A stretch of 64,000 nt of DNA, taken from NCBI GenBank assembly GCA_920105625.2, contig OV050032.1:199895291-199959290 (forward strand), written 5' to 3'. The translations under genes and the position numbers were made by a program. The stretch is from Clusia tigrina (taxonomy: Eukaryota; Arthropoda; Insecta; Diptera; Clusiidae). The notes beneath the pieces are model-generated. The model was not told where the DNA came from. It was given only the letters and a program-made list of their open reading frames with translations, and did no database searches. Positions 1 to 10,345 of the stretch are shown in pieces (position 1 is the first letter of the stretch; each line of letters starts with the position of its first letter).

Positions 1-1264
1 TAACGAAGGATTTGTAACCCCCTGATGCAGACATTCGCAGTGCTTGAAACTGTTGAAGGACCCACTATAGTAGCAAAGCGAATACATTGCAATATGCAAA
101 GCGAAATCCTTCAATAGCTGCGTGCGCAAATCTCCACAAATATGCCAGATGCGAGTACCTCCTCTAAGCTGCGCCAATCGAATGGAGTTCAGTAAACCCA
201 AAGAAACAAAATCGCCATCAAAAACACAGTCAAGGAAAAAGAGAGAAGTCGCTTGCAGTCAGCAAAGCAGATTTGCATTAAACCGTAAAAATATTTACGA
301 AACATGGTAGCAGACTGCAGCCAAATGCGGAGAACAATAAAGAGAACTGAACTAACTCTACACACGCTGCCATTTCTACTACAAGAATTAGTTACGCCGA
401 AGTTTCGCGCGAATGTCTGGCGGGCACGATTTCGATGTAAAACGCTGCTCATTGTTCGCGACGAGTATTTGGCGTTTGCCAGCAGAGTGGAGTGGTGCGG
501 TAGTGCCGCGGAGATACGGAATTGCATGTTGTGGCCACATTGGGGGATTCAGTGTGGAAGTTGCTTTTCCGCACACGCTCACTGGTTTTGCATAATTTTA
601 CTTCCATTTTTGTTTGGTTTTGTTTTGTGTTTGGCGCCCAGAGGGCAAATGAAAATTGCATAAGCATCAAATGGAAAATAAGAGAAAATCACTGCACCAA
701 CAACTAACAGCCGACAGCCGACAACCGACAACATTGGCCACATTAACGATGCAAGTTGAGGAGAATGCGCCCGTTGCCATTCAAGCTGCGGCATGACATT
801 GTTGCACTTCATTGCCAACGAACGCCTCTACTCGAACGTTATCCTGCACGAGCTGTTCATGCAGAAGCGCTGCTTATATTTCGTTGGCGCGCATTCTGGA
901 GCAGACACAGTGGGCTGAATGTCAGACATAGCGATTGTAGACATATGCTCCCACAAGTAAGAATGTGAAATTCACAAAATTCAAAGCATTTTGGAATAGC
1001 TCAAGATTCCATACCAGACAACTGTGAGTGAGCAAAAGTGAATTGCTATCAAAGAAAACTGAAAAAGTCTACACAAATAAGCACAGAAAACTGCTTCAAG
1101 GTAGGAAGTTGTTTCAAAACAATGTTTCAAGATAGCAAGTTGGCATATATACTCTGTCAGATCTCCAAACTCGGCGCTGTATCAACAATCATAAAGAACC
1201 CTGGAACATTTAAGCAATTTCATTGTCGAATAGCACACTTTATATGAACTATATATAGTGAAGC
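1..1264. other. Non-coding sequence, nothing recognised
   Basis: Several short open frames overlap on both strands, none with a recognisable domain, consistent splice sites or homology to the other elements here. I see no transposon ends or tandem repeats. It is probably intergenic sequence. Confidence 0.5.
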
Positions 1265-1815
1265 ACATTTTATAGATATATAGAAAGATCTATTGTGATG
1301 CCCTTCTTTATCTGAAACATGAGGATAGTCTCACCTACAGGTTAATTTCCGACAGGAATTCATGTATTTTGGAGGAATCAAGTTGAGGGATCTTGCTCAT
1401 ATCTAATATATATCCTCCAAAACACCTGAGTCTTTTGTATGCCAATGGTCCGCAGTCTGTGATCAAGTGCAGTGAGGTTTCGTCACTTTCTCCACAGAAT
1501 CGACAGATGGCATCTGAAGATAGACCCAACTTATTCAAATGATTGTTGAGTCTGCAGTGTCCATTTAAAATGTCTGTGATGATTCTTAATTTACTCCGAG
1601 GCATATTTATTAACTCCTTAAATCTTTTAGGAGTAAAATCTCCCAGAAGTGCTTTGGTGTCTCTTAGACCCAAAAGAGTTTTCCAGGTTTGACTCCTTTT
1701 TGCATCGGTACACTTCTTCAGCAGACTTTCAATGGTATTGGATGATAGTCCACAGAAGGGTTCAGGGCCGTTGAACTGAGAGGCCGCAGCCTTCCTAGCT
1801 AAGCATTCTCATTTC
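1265..1815 (-). mobile_element. LINE A, 5'-truncated 3' end (copy A1)
   Basis: On the minus strand the segment starts inside an RNase H-type region (FNGPEPFCGLSSNTIE), runs through a linker and ends in the C-terminal zinc-knuckle of ORF2 (CRFCGESDETSLHLITDC, at 1450-1520), a hallmark of I/R1/LOA-like non-LTR retrotransposons. The stop codon lies near 1335 and a short 3' UTR with a degraded ATCT tail follows to about 1265. Copies A2 (57250-58145) and A3 (52655-52860) share this 3' end. A1 carries the uninterrupted version of the site into which LINE B inserted in A2 (TAGTCCACAGA at 1746-1756). The RT is missing, so it cannot move. Confidence 0.88.
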
Positions 1816-1904
1816 CCTTACAAAGCAGCATATATAAACTTCTTCTTCATTATATCAACATAAACTTCTGTACATATCAATCCAGAGTATAAAATTAAAG
1901 GTAT

Positions 1905-2261
1905 GACTAGGTAGGTAGGGTAGGTAGGTAAGGCGGCCGCCCGAAGTCCCCACTTAGGCCAACATTGACCCTTTGTGATACCGCTTGAGACATCAGGTCC
2001 CATCCCTTTCAAAGGTCTAGCCATTTGGAGCTTTTAATGAAACAATTGATGGAGCTAATCTTTTTTCTTTGAGATATCTCCCAAACAGTCTAGAAAGTAG
2101 TCACCTAGGAAAGTGCGCCTCTTTCTGGATAGCGCTGGACACGTGCACAACAGGTGAGCAATGGACTCTTCCGGTATGACTAAATTTTCCAAATTCTCCA
2201 CAACGTTTATGAACAGTACAACATCTTTTTTACATTTATGGAAAAGTAAATTTATAAAGTC
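1905..2261 (-). mobile_element. LINE C, 3' end (copy C1)
   Basis: On the minus strand a decayed zinc-knuckle tail is readable (HLLCTCPALSRKRRTFLGDY, about 2085-2150), then a stop at 2055, then a 3' UTR that ends in a GC-rich GCGGCCGCC block and a (CCTA)n tail at 1905-1931. The UTR contains the motif shared by many LINEs here (GGTATCACAAAGGGTCAA, followed by CCTAAGTG). Copies C2, C3 and C4 match this UTR closely. It is 5'-truncated and inactive. Confidence 0.8.
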
Positions 2262-2386
2262 TCCAAAATAAAATAAGATACGATTGCCGGAGAACAGGAA
2301 CAAGTTAACCTAGTCACAGTTTAAAAGTCTCCAAAATAAGATAAGAGACGATTGCCGGAGAACAGGAACAAGTTACCTAGTCACTG
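2262..2386. repeat. Two-copy tandem duplication, about 63 bp unit
   Basis: The sequence AAGTCTCCAAAATAA through GAACAGGAACAAGTT is present at 2262-2310 and again at 2326-2375 with few differences. It sits at the junction between LINE C1 and LINE E and probably arose by local duplication after insertion. Confidence 0.75.
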
Positions 2387-3990
2387 CGGCCGCCTTTGGG
2401 CCTATTGTGACAAGCTCTGTAGTTACAAAACATCCCAGAGTTTAGAGTTCATTAAGAATTCTGAACTCTTCTTAGAAGATTTGTCAGCAATTTCTGCCTG
2501 TTCTAGGTAATAAGTTCCCAAGTAACGAAGTCTGGTCCAGATTAGACAGTTACATTGACACCACAAATGTTAAGATGGTTCCATTTCTTCATTACAATAG
2601 TCATTTGGACTTACCTTCATGTTATATACTCGTAGGTGTTTGTTCACTCTACAATTCCCACTTACAAATCCTGAGACAATGCGAGTACCTGTTGTCGTTA
2701 AACCGAGAAATACTATAGTTCTTTTACGGGAACTTTTTGGCATGAACTTGTTTGCGACTATATCTTTTCCTTCCATCCATATTGATGTGAATTTAACTCT
2801 AGCCATTGATTTAGGTTGTACTTCGTTGAACTCCATGGCAGCCCACAAAATGGTTCCGGTACAATAAAACTACTGGGTGCTCCTTTCCTAGCGACTTCAT
2901 CTGTCTCTTCACTCCCTATATGTCCGCTGCGACCTGGTATCCATATCATACGCACTCTGTTATTAGTTGCTAGTCTTTTCAGCAGTTGAAGACAATCTCA
3001 AACCAGGTGTGATTTTGTGACAAAGGAGTTCAGCGCTAGCAGTGCTGCTTTACTGACAGAGTGGATAAGGATGTGGCTATTTATGGTACGTCTATTTAGT
3101 TCCTCTCTTAGGCAGAGTTCGATAGCGTGAGCTTCGGCCTGAAAAACAGAGTTTCTCGGCCCATGCTTCCGAATAAGTGACTTCTTGGTTTTTCCCCATA
3201 AACCCCAGTCCCAACTCCCTCCTCAGTTTTTGAGACGTCTGTGTACCATGCATGGGAATTATAAGGTGGCGTTGGTCTATTCTGTTCCCAATTAACCCTA
3301 CTCGGGAATGTAACCTTGAAGTTGTATTTGAAGTTATACTTTAGGGGGACATAAGTCATTTAGAGTCCGATTAATCGTTTGTCTTTCAGTTTCTTGCCTA
3401 AGTAAGGATTGCCACAGGCGTACTGAACCTTGCTCATTTTCTGAGATGAGTTTTGCTGCGAATCGCAGCGCTTCTTGCTTGATGAATACAGGATTTGGAG
3501 GTAGGTTTCATAATACCTCCATGCTTGCAGTCTCAACTTCTTAGTCCATCTTCACGGTCTTTCAGTGGTTTATGGATCCCCTGTTGGCATTTCAACTTTA
3601 ATAATACCTCCAGGCCTGCAGTCGGAGCTGACTCCGTGGCCCCCATTGTGCAGACACAGTCTTTGTATTTTATTGACCTTGGTCTGTGCTGTTTTTTGTT
3701 CCAGCTTTTTGCACCAGACAGTTGCCGCATAGGTACAGATTGGTCTGGTGATAGCTGTATAAAGTCGAAGCGACATTTTGGGATTAAGTCCCCAGCTTTT
3801 GCCCAGTAAGCATCTGCTCGTCCACAGAGTGGCCCTAGATTTCCCAATGGTGTTATTTAGGTGACTCTTCCAAAGCAACATTATGCATTTTGTAGACTCT
3901 GAGTTCCTGTGAAAACTTTCACCTAAGGATAAGATCAAATATTTTGTTAAAGATCTCAAAATAGATATCGGAGATATTATGTGAATGTAC
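2387..3990 (-). mobile_element. LINE E, RT C-terminus to 3' end, decayed
   Basis: This is the longest LINE remnant on the left side. On the minus strand it reads, in order: the C-terminal part of reverse transcriptase and thumb (LYTAITRPICTYAATVW, about 3700-3760); an RNase H domain (DVSKTEEGVGTGVYGEK at about 3190-3240, WIPGRSGHIGSEETDEVA at about 2890-2945); and the ORF2 C-terminus (RLRYLGTYYLEQAEIADK) with stop at 2423-2425. The first RNase H Asp survives but the usual TDGS reads TDVS. Frameshifts and stops break the frame many times. A GCGGCCGCC block like that of LINE C follows the stop, so E and C belong to related families. It begins abruptly near 3990, typical of 5' truncation. Confidence 0.85.
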
Positions 3991-5000
3991 CGCATTTCTA
4001 CAAACTCTACACACATCTGCCATACATCAAATCGAATCAGATGCTGCTGCTACATAAAGAATTGTGCGCGATTCTTTCTTTCTCTCTGGCCAGCAACAAA
4101 AACGTATCATTAATGTCAGCACCAAATCATGATATCACAACAACAACAACAACAACAACAATAATGGGAACAGCACTACCACTGGCGCAACAGCAACTAC
4201 AACAAAAACAAGTAAATAAAAACATTGTAATTTGAAGAAGAAAAACAAACTACGAAACGCCTTCAACAATTGAACTCAACAAAGGTGCACCACAGTCAGA
4301 GCCAGAGCCACAGCCACACAGCCAGAGCTCAAGTAAGAGCCCAAGTAAGAGCCACATCAGAAGAAGCACATATTTCGTATAGTAATGCCATTAAAGCTGG
4401 CAACACTGGCCCAACACTGGCGCAACAACAATGGGTGCCATTAATGTGAACATAAAAGAAAGAGGCAGCGCAAAAAGTATGAGGTAAGAATTTAAAGCCA
4501 AAGATATAGCAAATAAATAAAAATTGTGGGTATTGAAAAAAGTATAGAAATGCAATGCATTGAGCGTTTGATAGTAGAAAGCAAAGACGGCAGGCTAAGG
4601 TACGGTAAGGTAAAGGCAAGGTAAGCCATTAGTTAGGGAAAAGGTCGTGAGTGAGCGAGTCTGGGCCGTGCAGGAAAACTTCCAAATACAAAAACTAATA
4701 TTGTGCAGAGCCTAATGGCACTAATGGCACAACAGAACAACAACAGCAACAACAATAACAGCAACAACAATAACAACAACTACAACAACAGCAACAACAA
4801 CAACAATAACTCAACGACACTTACAGCACCCTTTGTCTGAGGCTGTCTGTCTGTTTGTCTGCCTGACATCGATGCTTGGCTCTATTCCCAGTAGGAAATC
4901 ACATCACAGCTGACTGAAATTACTGTATGAAGTCTCTTATTTTGACTGCTGATACGTTAGAGGACACGTCCACAGAGGTGTCAGTGGGAAGTACTACCAT
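3991..5000. other. Non-coding, CAA-rich stretches
   Basis: CAA/ACA triplet runs occur at 4137-4162, 4195-4212 and 4736-4812, with GAGCCA-type repeats at 4290-4355. Frames through the triplets are low-complexity and lack domains. Such CAA/CAG tracts are common in non-coding DNA of higher flies. No gene is supported. Confidence 0.55.
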
Positions 5001-5200
5001 ATATTTATTGTTATTATTCAATCTTACACCATAATTAACTATGTATGTAAGGATTTGGGGAATTCAGTACTAGCAACTAAAGCTGTTGACTCAAAGCGAA
5101 GAAGATTTGGAAATAAGTATTTCGAGACCATGTTCTAGGTAAGATGCGAAGCCACAACTGTGACACTAGCATTCTTACCACTAGAATTACTACGGATGCG
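5001..5200 (-). mobile_element. tRNA-derived SINE, copy 1
   Basis: On the minus strand a tRNA-like head carries a pol III A-box-like stretch (TAGTGGTAAGAATG, 5170-5183). A body shared with SINE copy 3 follows, and then an ATT-rich tail (5003-5020). The body match to 56240-56345 (TTAATTATG..., ...GTACT..., CTCGAAGAGAA-like) makes this a dispersed family rather than a chance tRNA resemblance. The B box is not clearly conserved. It would be mobilised in trans by a LINE. Confidence 0.65.
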
Positions 5201-5274
5201 GGCACTATATAGACTTATTCTTTGGAATGTCTTCAAAATATAAGTTAATTATAGAAGTTTAGCGCTATGATATA

Positions 5275-5345
5275 ATTATTATTATTATTATTATATCTTA
5301 CAGTGTCTAGTATGCTTACCACTGGACCACAGAGGGTGGCTAATG
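5275..5345 (-). mobile_element. tRNA-derived SINE, internally deleted copy 2
   Basis: On the minus strand a tRNA-like head (CCAGTGGTAAGCATACTAG, 5306-5326) joins almost directly to a perfect (ATT)n tail at 5275-5295. The body present in copies 1 and 3 is missing. It lies only about 75 bp from copy 1. Confidence 0.55.
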
Positions 5346-5550
5346 ATATACTTACTTTGTTTCATACCGATTTCCTCCCACATTTCCTGGTTTATTGGAA
5401 GATCCACTTAAATATGAGTATACTAAATTGTTCACATCTCAACTCTTCACTTATTCATGACAAACATACAAATGTTATTCTTCTGGAGCCTTTGATTCGA
5501 AGTGTCACCAAAGGATGAGTCTCTACATCTATTTTTTCAGGTATATCTAT

Positions 5551-5601
5551 GAAGGGGAAGGTCAAGGTTCAACTAGGACCGTTGAGCCAACAATGATGAT
5601 G
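5551..5601 (+). mobile_element. LINE P, 51-bp retroposed 3' end (P1)
   Basis: Only the last codons of ORF2 and the tail are present. The plus strand reads KVQLGPLSQQ and then a TGA that is part of the (ATG)n tail. The insert is flanked by ATATCTAT at 5543-5550 and 5602-5609, a target-site duplication. The same C-terminus occurs at 10260-10335 and 60993-61041. Confidence 0.8.
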
Positions 5602-5662
5602 ATATCTATTATTGGGACGGCTCGTGGCCTTTTGTCACATATTTAGAGTAATTCCGTGGCTC

Positions 5663-6128
5663 TGTGGGGTAGGCCGGAGAGCCGCCAAAGAAGGAGGTCT
5701 CCAAGCACTTAGACATTGATGCTCATTGTACTAACCAAAGTGATTAGATAGAAGTAGATAGATAGAAGTGGGGTAGGCCGAAGAAGGAGGTCTCCAAGAT
5801 CTCAGACATTGACGACCATTGTACAAACCAAAGTGATTGGATAGAATTAGATAGGTAGAAGTGGGGTACGCCGGAGAGCCGCCAAAGAAGGAGATCTCCA
5901 AGCTCTCAGGCATTGATGCCCATTGAACTGACCAAAGTGATTAGATAGAAGTAGATAGATAGAAGTGGGGTAGGTGGGAGAGCCGGTCTCCAAGCACTCA
6001 GGCATTTATGCCCATTGTACTGACCATAGTGATTAGATAGAAGTAGATGTATAGAAATGTGGAGGATGGGACAGTCGCCGAAGAAGGAGGTCTCCAAGCA
6101 CTCAGGTATTGATGCCCATTGTACTGTC
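5663..6128. repeat. Tandem array of five ~100-bp units
   Basis: Five head-to-tail units start near 5663, 5768, 5861, 5965 and 6057. Each contains GTGGGGTAGGCCGGAGAGCC, AAGAAGGAGGTCTCCAAGC and AGTGATTAGATAGAAGTAG, with internal deletions in units 2, 4 and 5. A single related unit lies at 49744-49832 in the opposite orientation and ends in (ATCT)n. Each unit therefore looks like a LINE 3' end with its GATA/ATCT tail, amplified locally. No protein is encoded. Confidence 0.85.
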
Positions 6129-6542
6129 TCTACTGTCAGCAAGACGCAGACAATACTTTTGAGTTGTCCTGATTGTAGGGACCTTTAATATGTATTTTTA
6201 GGATCGTGGCAGTGATGAAAATAAGTCATACAATTTCTACAGTCAAACATCATGTTGAATACGAGTATTCTCTACCATGTGAGAAGTATTCCTTTCGGCA
6301 GTATTCATATCACTCTCTATTCATATCACTATTCATATCAGACTCTATTCTATTATGTTTGTTATTGAGTCAGGTGTGGAGAGATGCTTCCTTGATTTAC
6401 TTTGTTTTTAACTTGTTGAAGCTTTTTTTTGCTACAAATAAGGACTGTGGCCGACCTTTTCAACTCAGATATATCCGATGGCGTTGATGTTTACTCCAAT
6501 GTTCTTTATACTTTACACATTAGACGAACTTTCTTTCGGTTC
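6129..6542. other. Non-coding, short imperfect repeats
   Basis: ATTCATATCACTCTCT-like imperfect repeats lie at 6302-6350. No domain-bearing frame is seen. Confidence 0.45.
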
Positions 6543-6556
6543 TACTGGAAATGATT

Positions 6557-6611
6557 ATCACAAGGGGTCACTGATGGCCTAAGTGCGACCTTCGGGTGGC
6601 CGCTTTACCTA
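6557..6611 (+). mobile_element. LINE C, 55-bp retroposed 3' end (C3)
   Basis: This insert holds only the shared 3' motif (ATCACAAGGGGTCA, GGCCTAAGTG), the GC-rich block and a short ACCTACCT tail. It is flanked by a direct repeat, ACTGGAAATGATT, at 6544-6556 and 6615-6627, with the tail merging into the right copy. It is a complete, extremely 5'-truncated insertion. Confidence 0.85.
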
Positions 6612-6627
6612 CCTACTGGAAATGATT

Positions 6628-7954
6628 CACCGTTCAGTTAGATATAGAAAATCATACTATGTTTGCAGGCGAAGAGGATACTCAGATTTGTCTCATTGTA
6701 CACACTTCTGCGGCTTTAAAACGTTACTTTCATTCTGTTTCTTACTGAAAGGATCATTTATAGAGACCAGTAACGGGGTCCACCTTGAAATTATTTGTTA
6801 CAACCGTTTGCTGCAGCATGATCGCCATATCTCCGAAACATATTTCTCGCTGACACTCACTTTGGGCTTGTGGCCACTTTGGCACATCATTTAGTGAGTC
6901 GCTGAAGCAATTTCCTATTGGGTTGAACGACTTGATTTGACTTGGCTTGGAGAGTAAACCATGTGAGAAAAGTTTATGGAAGATTTTGTGCGGGTGATAA
7001 CGTAACGTGAATCACGTTTTCTTTTTGCCTGCAAACAACAACAGTAACACCAGCCGTAAGAACAGCAACAACAGCAACAACAACAACAACAGCGACCACA
7101 ACAAATAGCCGTATCACATAAAGCAGCTTAAAGTAACTATGCGCCGCAAGTCCTCCTAACTAAGACGGCAGCAGCGGCTCTCTGAAAAGGTCGCTAGGCA
7201 ACAATTGCTCGTAAAGGCAGCTGAAAAAAATTGGCGAAAAAGAAGCTTCAAAAGATTTGCTTTAACTGATTTCAGCTGAGAAAAGGTCAATTTGCAAAGG
7301 GTCTCTTATCTGTCTCGGGCTCTGTCTGTCCGTCTGTCTGTTTTGCAGTCGATCCGACTGTGTGCGATTGTGTGCTTGTGTGCGACTGATTGTTTGTGTG
7401 TGCGACTGTGTGATTGTGTGTGGCTGTGTATGCTGTTATTGTGCGCTACGAAAACGTGAGAATTTAATTTTTATTTTAGCCTAAAGCAACGGGCCAAAAT
7501 AGGCTAAAGTTCCCCATTTCATTGCACTGCGCTGGCTCCATTCGCATTATTTATTATTATTTTTATTCTTTAATTTTGAAAGTTTTGTTTCTCATTTTCT
7601 ACATTTAATTCCTTTTACATATTTTTTAAAATTTCAATTAAATTATGCCAAAGGCCAATGGCAACGTACTTCGTTAAACAAAACGTGCCACTGGCTCGGC
7701 AGTCAAGTTCAAACTGTTGCTTGCATTCGAATTGTAACGCGGTTGGCGTATTGCACAAAAATAGCTCAAAACTACTTTAACTGTGCAGTTCAAATTGCTT
7801 AGAGTCAGTCGTACCGACTGCAACAAATGCGGTACAAAGGAGTGAGAGACATATGGTAATACCAACTGAAAGCAGCCTATCGGAAAGTGGAGCGTAGTGC
7901 GGTGGTAAAGAGAGTGAGTTGATGTAAGGCGGTCTGGTTTTATGTCCAATTACC
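6628..7954. other. Non-coding, CAA and TG-rich repeats
   Basis: CAA/CAG runs lie at 7025-7105 and TGTGTGCGACTG-type repeats at 7365-7435. AT-rich unique sequence fills 7440-7680. Frames at 6583-6894 and 7674-7949 have no recognisable domain. Confidence 0.45.
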
Positions 7955-8158
7955 CAAGCAAACTGTCTTCTTTTGCAGTTCCCTTTCTGGACTCTTTGAC
8001 AGATATCACAAAAAAAAGATTAGCTCCATCAACTGCTTCATTAAAAGCTCCAAATGCCTGGACCTTTGAAAGGGACGAGACCTCATGTCTCATGCGGTAT
8101 CACAAAGGGTCAATGTTGGTCTAAGTGAGCCATTGCGGCGGCCGCCTTACCTACCTAC
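7955..8158 (+). mobile_element. LINE C, 3' end (copy C2)
   Basis: The last ORF2 codons (FLDSLTDITKK, matching FLDCLGDISKK in C1) are followed by the 3' UTR with GGTATCACAAAGGGTCAATG, GGTCTAAGTG, GCGGCCGCC and a TTACCTACCTAC tail. In this copy the frame reads on through the UTR because the stop is lost. It is 5'-truncated. Confidence 0.82.
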
Positions 8159-8335
8159 AGGCCTATATCCCTTTGTTGCTGTTGTTGTTGTTGTTGTTGA
8201 AAATTTTACAAGCTACCCACACAGTACAATTCATAATCAAATAATCAGTGAAACAAGTCCACAAAAGCAACCACTAAATTTTGCAGTTGTACCGATTCCT
8301 TATAAAATTGGTGCAACAAGTCAACACAAGTTATA

Positions 8336-9635
8336 AAGGGTGTTTTTTTTTAGAGGTGTGGTTTTCAAGCAGAAATAAAACGCATATAATTTTATGTTAT
8401 GGCCAAGAATTTAGCTTTATTATAAAGATAAGGATTTGCCATTATGTTTTAAAAATGATTTCGGGCAAGTGGCTGCCGCGGCTGCCTCGAATAAATTCCA
8501 ACCGAGAGGCCCAATTTTCGACCACTATTTGCAGCAATTGGGGCCGTATGCCAGCAATAACGCGCCGAATATTCTCCTCAAAGGCGTCAATCGACTCGGG
8601 CTTATCTGCGTAGACAAGCGATTTCACATAACCCCACAAAACATAGTCCAGCGGTGTAAAATCGCACGATCTTGGAGGCCACGCCACAGGCCCACGACGC
8701 GGCATAATGCGCTCACCAAAAGTTTCCTTCAATAAATTGATTGTTTCGTTGGCTGTATGACATGTAGCGCCGTCTTGTTGGCACCAAAGGTCGTCCACAT
8801 CAACATTCTCCAATTCTGGAACGAAAAAGTCATTAATCATGGCTCTATACCGTTCCCCATTGACTGCAACCGTATAGCCGGATTCATTTTTGAAGAAATA
8901 TGGACCAATGATTCCCTCTGCCCATAGAGCACACCAAACAGTGACTTTTTGAGGATTTAACGGCGTCTCAACAATGGCGTGTGGCTTTTCGTCACTCCAA
9001 ATGCAACAATTTTGCTTATTAACGTACCCATTCAATCAAAAGTGAGCTTCATCGCTGAACAAAATTTTCTTGTGAAAATCGGGATCGGTGGCCATCTCGT
9101 TTTGCGCCCATTCACCGAACGTGCGACGCGCTTGATGGTCGTTCGGCTTCAATTCTTGCACGAGTTGGATTTTTTAAGCCCGCAAACCAAGATCCTTCCG
9201 CAAACTCTTCCATAAAGTGGATGGGCACAGCTCCAATTGTAGCGTGCGATGGCGGATAGACTCATTCGGGTCTTCTTCGATAGTCTGCTCCACACAGGCA
9301 ATGGCTTCTTCGGTGCCCACTGTACGGCGTCTCTGAGGATGCGCATTATCCACTAGAGTAAACGTGGTGCGAAACCGATCCATGGTTGCTCGAATTACCG
9401 ACTCTGCTGGGCGATTATGTCGACAGAATATTGGACGCAGCGCGCGATGTGTCGCGCGAATTGAACCATTATTTTGGTAATAAATTGGCACAATTTGCAA
9501 ACGTTGTTCAGGAGTAAGTCTATTCATTATGAAATGGCAAACCACTGAGCATAAATCAAGTGACAGCTGTCAAAAAGACCGACTCCGAAAACAGTATTGT
9601 CAGATTGAAAACCACACGTCTAAAAAAACACCCTT
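8336..9635 (-). mobile_element. DD41D mariner (rosa-group-like), copy 1, full length
   Basis: This is a complete 1300-bp element. Terminal inverted repeats start AAGGGTGTTTTTTTT at the left and end AAAAAACACCCTT at the right, extending inward to GTGGTTTTC / GAAAACCAC. TA dinucleotides flank it (8334-8335 and 9636-9637), the target duplication of IS630-Tc1-mariner elements. It holds one transposase frame on the minus strand (8442-9545). Copy 2 (17071-18370) has the same length and is very similar, so both are fairly recent insertions. DD41D mariners were described in Ceratitis rosa; assignment here rests on motif spacing. Confidence 0.95.
8442..9545 (-). pseudogene. Mariner DD41D transposase with two nonsense codons
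   Basis: A single 368-codon frame is readable without frameshifts. Residues 1-123 are the paired-like DNA-binding part (MNRLTPEQRLQIVPIYYQNN). The catalytic part follows: first Asp in FSDEAHF, second in WCQQDGATCHTA, third in RSCDFTPLDY. Exactly 41 residues separate the second and third Asp, giving D,D41,D. Two stops interrupt it: TAA at 9174-9176 (after DLGLRA) and TGA at 9036-9038, where relatives have Trp (AHFWLNG). Both recur at the same codons in copy 2. The protein cuts and joins element ends at TA sites; this copy should give only a truncated product unless stops are read through. Confidence 0.93.
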
Positions 9636-9794
9636 TAGTTCCTTCAATTTAGTTTGATGGATGCAGATCATCGTTCGCCCACAGTTTGTAACATTATTTC
9701 ATTTTACAATGACAAATTTAACTTTATAATGTGTAATGCAACTCCTAAAAAGTGCGAAACATTCTCACTACTCAAGATTCGAAATAGACTGTGG

Positions 9795-10118
9795 GTATAT
9801 TGGACTGCGAGTAATTGTATTTTGGACTTTGAGTATATGGAACTATGAATACTCGAATATTGGACTTTGAGTACTCGTATATGGAACTATGAGTACTCAT
9901 ATATTGGACTTTGAGTACTCGTATATGGAACTATGAGTACTCGCATAATGGACTTTGAGTACTGGTGCATGGAACTACGAGTACTCGCATAATGGACTTT
10001 GAGTACTGGTGCATGGAACTAAGAATACTCGTATATTGGACTTTGAGTACTCGTATATGGAACTATGAGTACTCATATATTAGACTTTGAGTACTCGTGT
10101 ATGGAACTATGAGTACTC
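9795..10118. repeat. Minisatellite, alternating 22-bp half-units
   Basis: Two half-units alternate: GTATATGGAACTATGAGTAC followed by TC, and GTATATTGGACTTTGAGTAC followed by TC. About fourteen half-units give roughly seven 44-bp units. GAGTACTC within each is a palindrome. No coding function is apparent. Confidence 0.85.
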
Positions 10119-10259
10119 GAGCGGACATACTTTTGCCAGATCCCAAGGATGTTGATTCTTTCCTTGCGGTCTACATTATGTCGAAGAAAAATCCTTGAAT
10201 TATTCTTTAACATTACCTACCGATATTGATTTTTCAGTTACGGTCATGAAGATCCACAT

Positions 10260-10345
10260 CATCATCATCATCATCATCATTGTTGGTTCCACGGTCCTAG
10301 TTGAACATTGACCTCCCACAATTTTTGCCTCCAGACGTCGCGATC
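10260..10345 (-). mobile_element. LINE P, 3' end with ORF2 C-terminus (P2)
   Basis: The minus strand reads KDRDVWRQKLWEVNVQLGP and then WNQQ, with the TGA stop formed by the start of the (ATG)n tail, which is eight or nine triplets long (10260-10282 region). This is the best preserved of the three P copies and shows that the element has essentially no 3' UTR. Upstream the frame is interrupted, so only the end survived. Confidence 0.78.

Noticed and set aside
189..970. Several 60-119 residue frames at the left end
   Set aside because: All are mutually overlapping on both strands, without recognisable domains or consistent splice sites.
3981..4235. An 84-residue plus-strand frame with Thr/Gln repeats
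   Set aside because: It is a CAA/ACA triplet run with no domain, no conserved flanks and equal frames on neighbouring strands.
8281..8735. Overlapping plus-strand frames across the left part of mariner copy 1
   Set aside because: They mirror the minus-strand transposase and recur at the same offset in copy 2.
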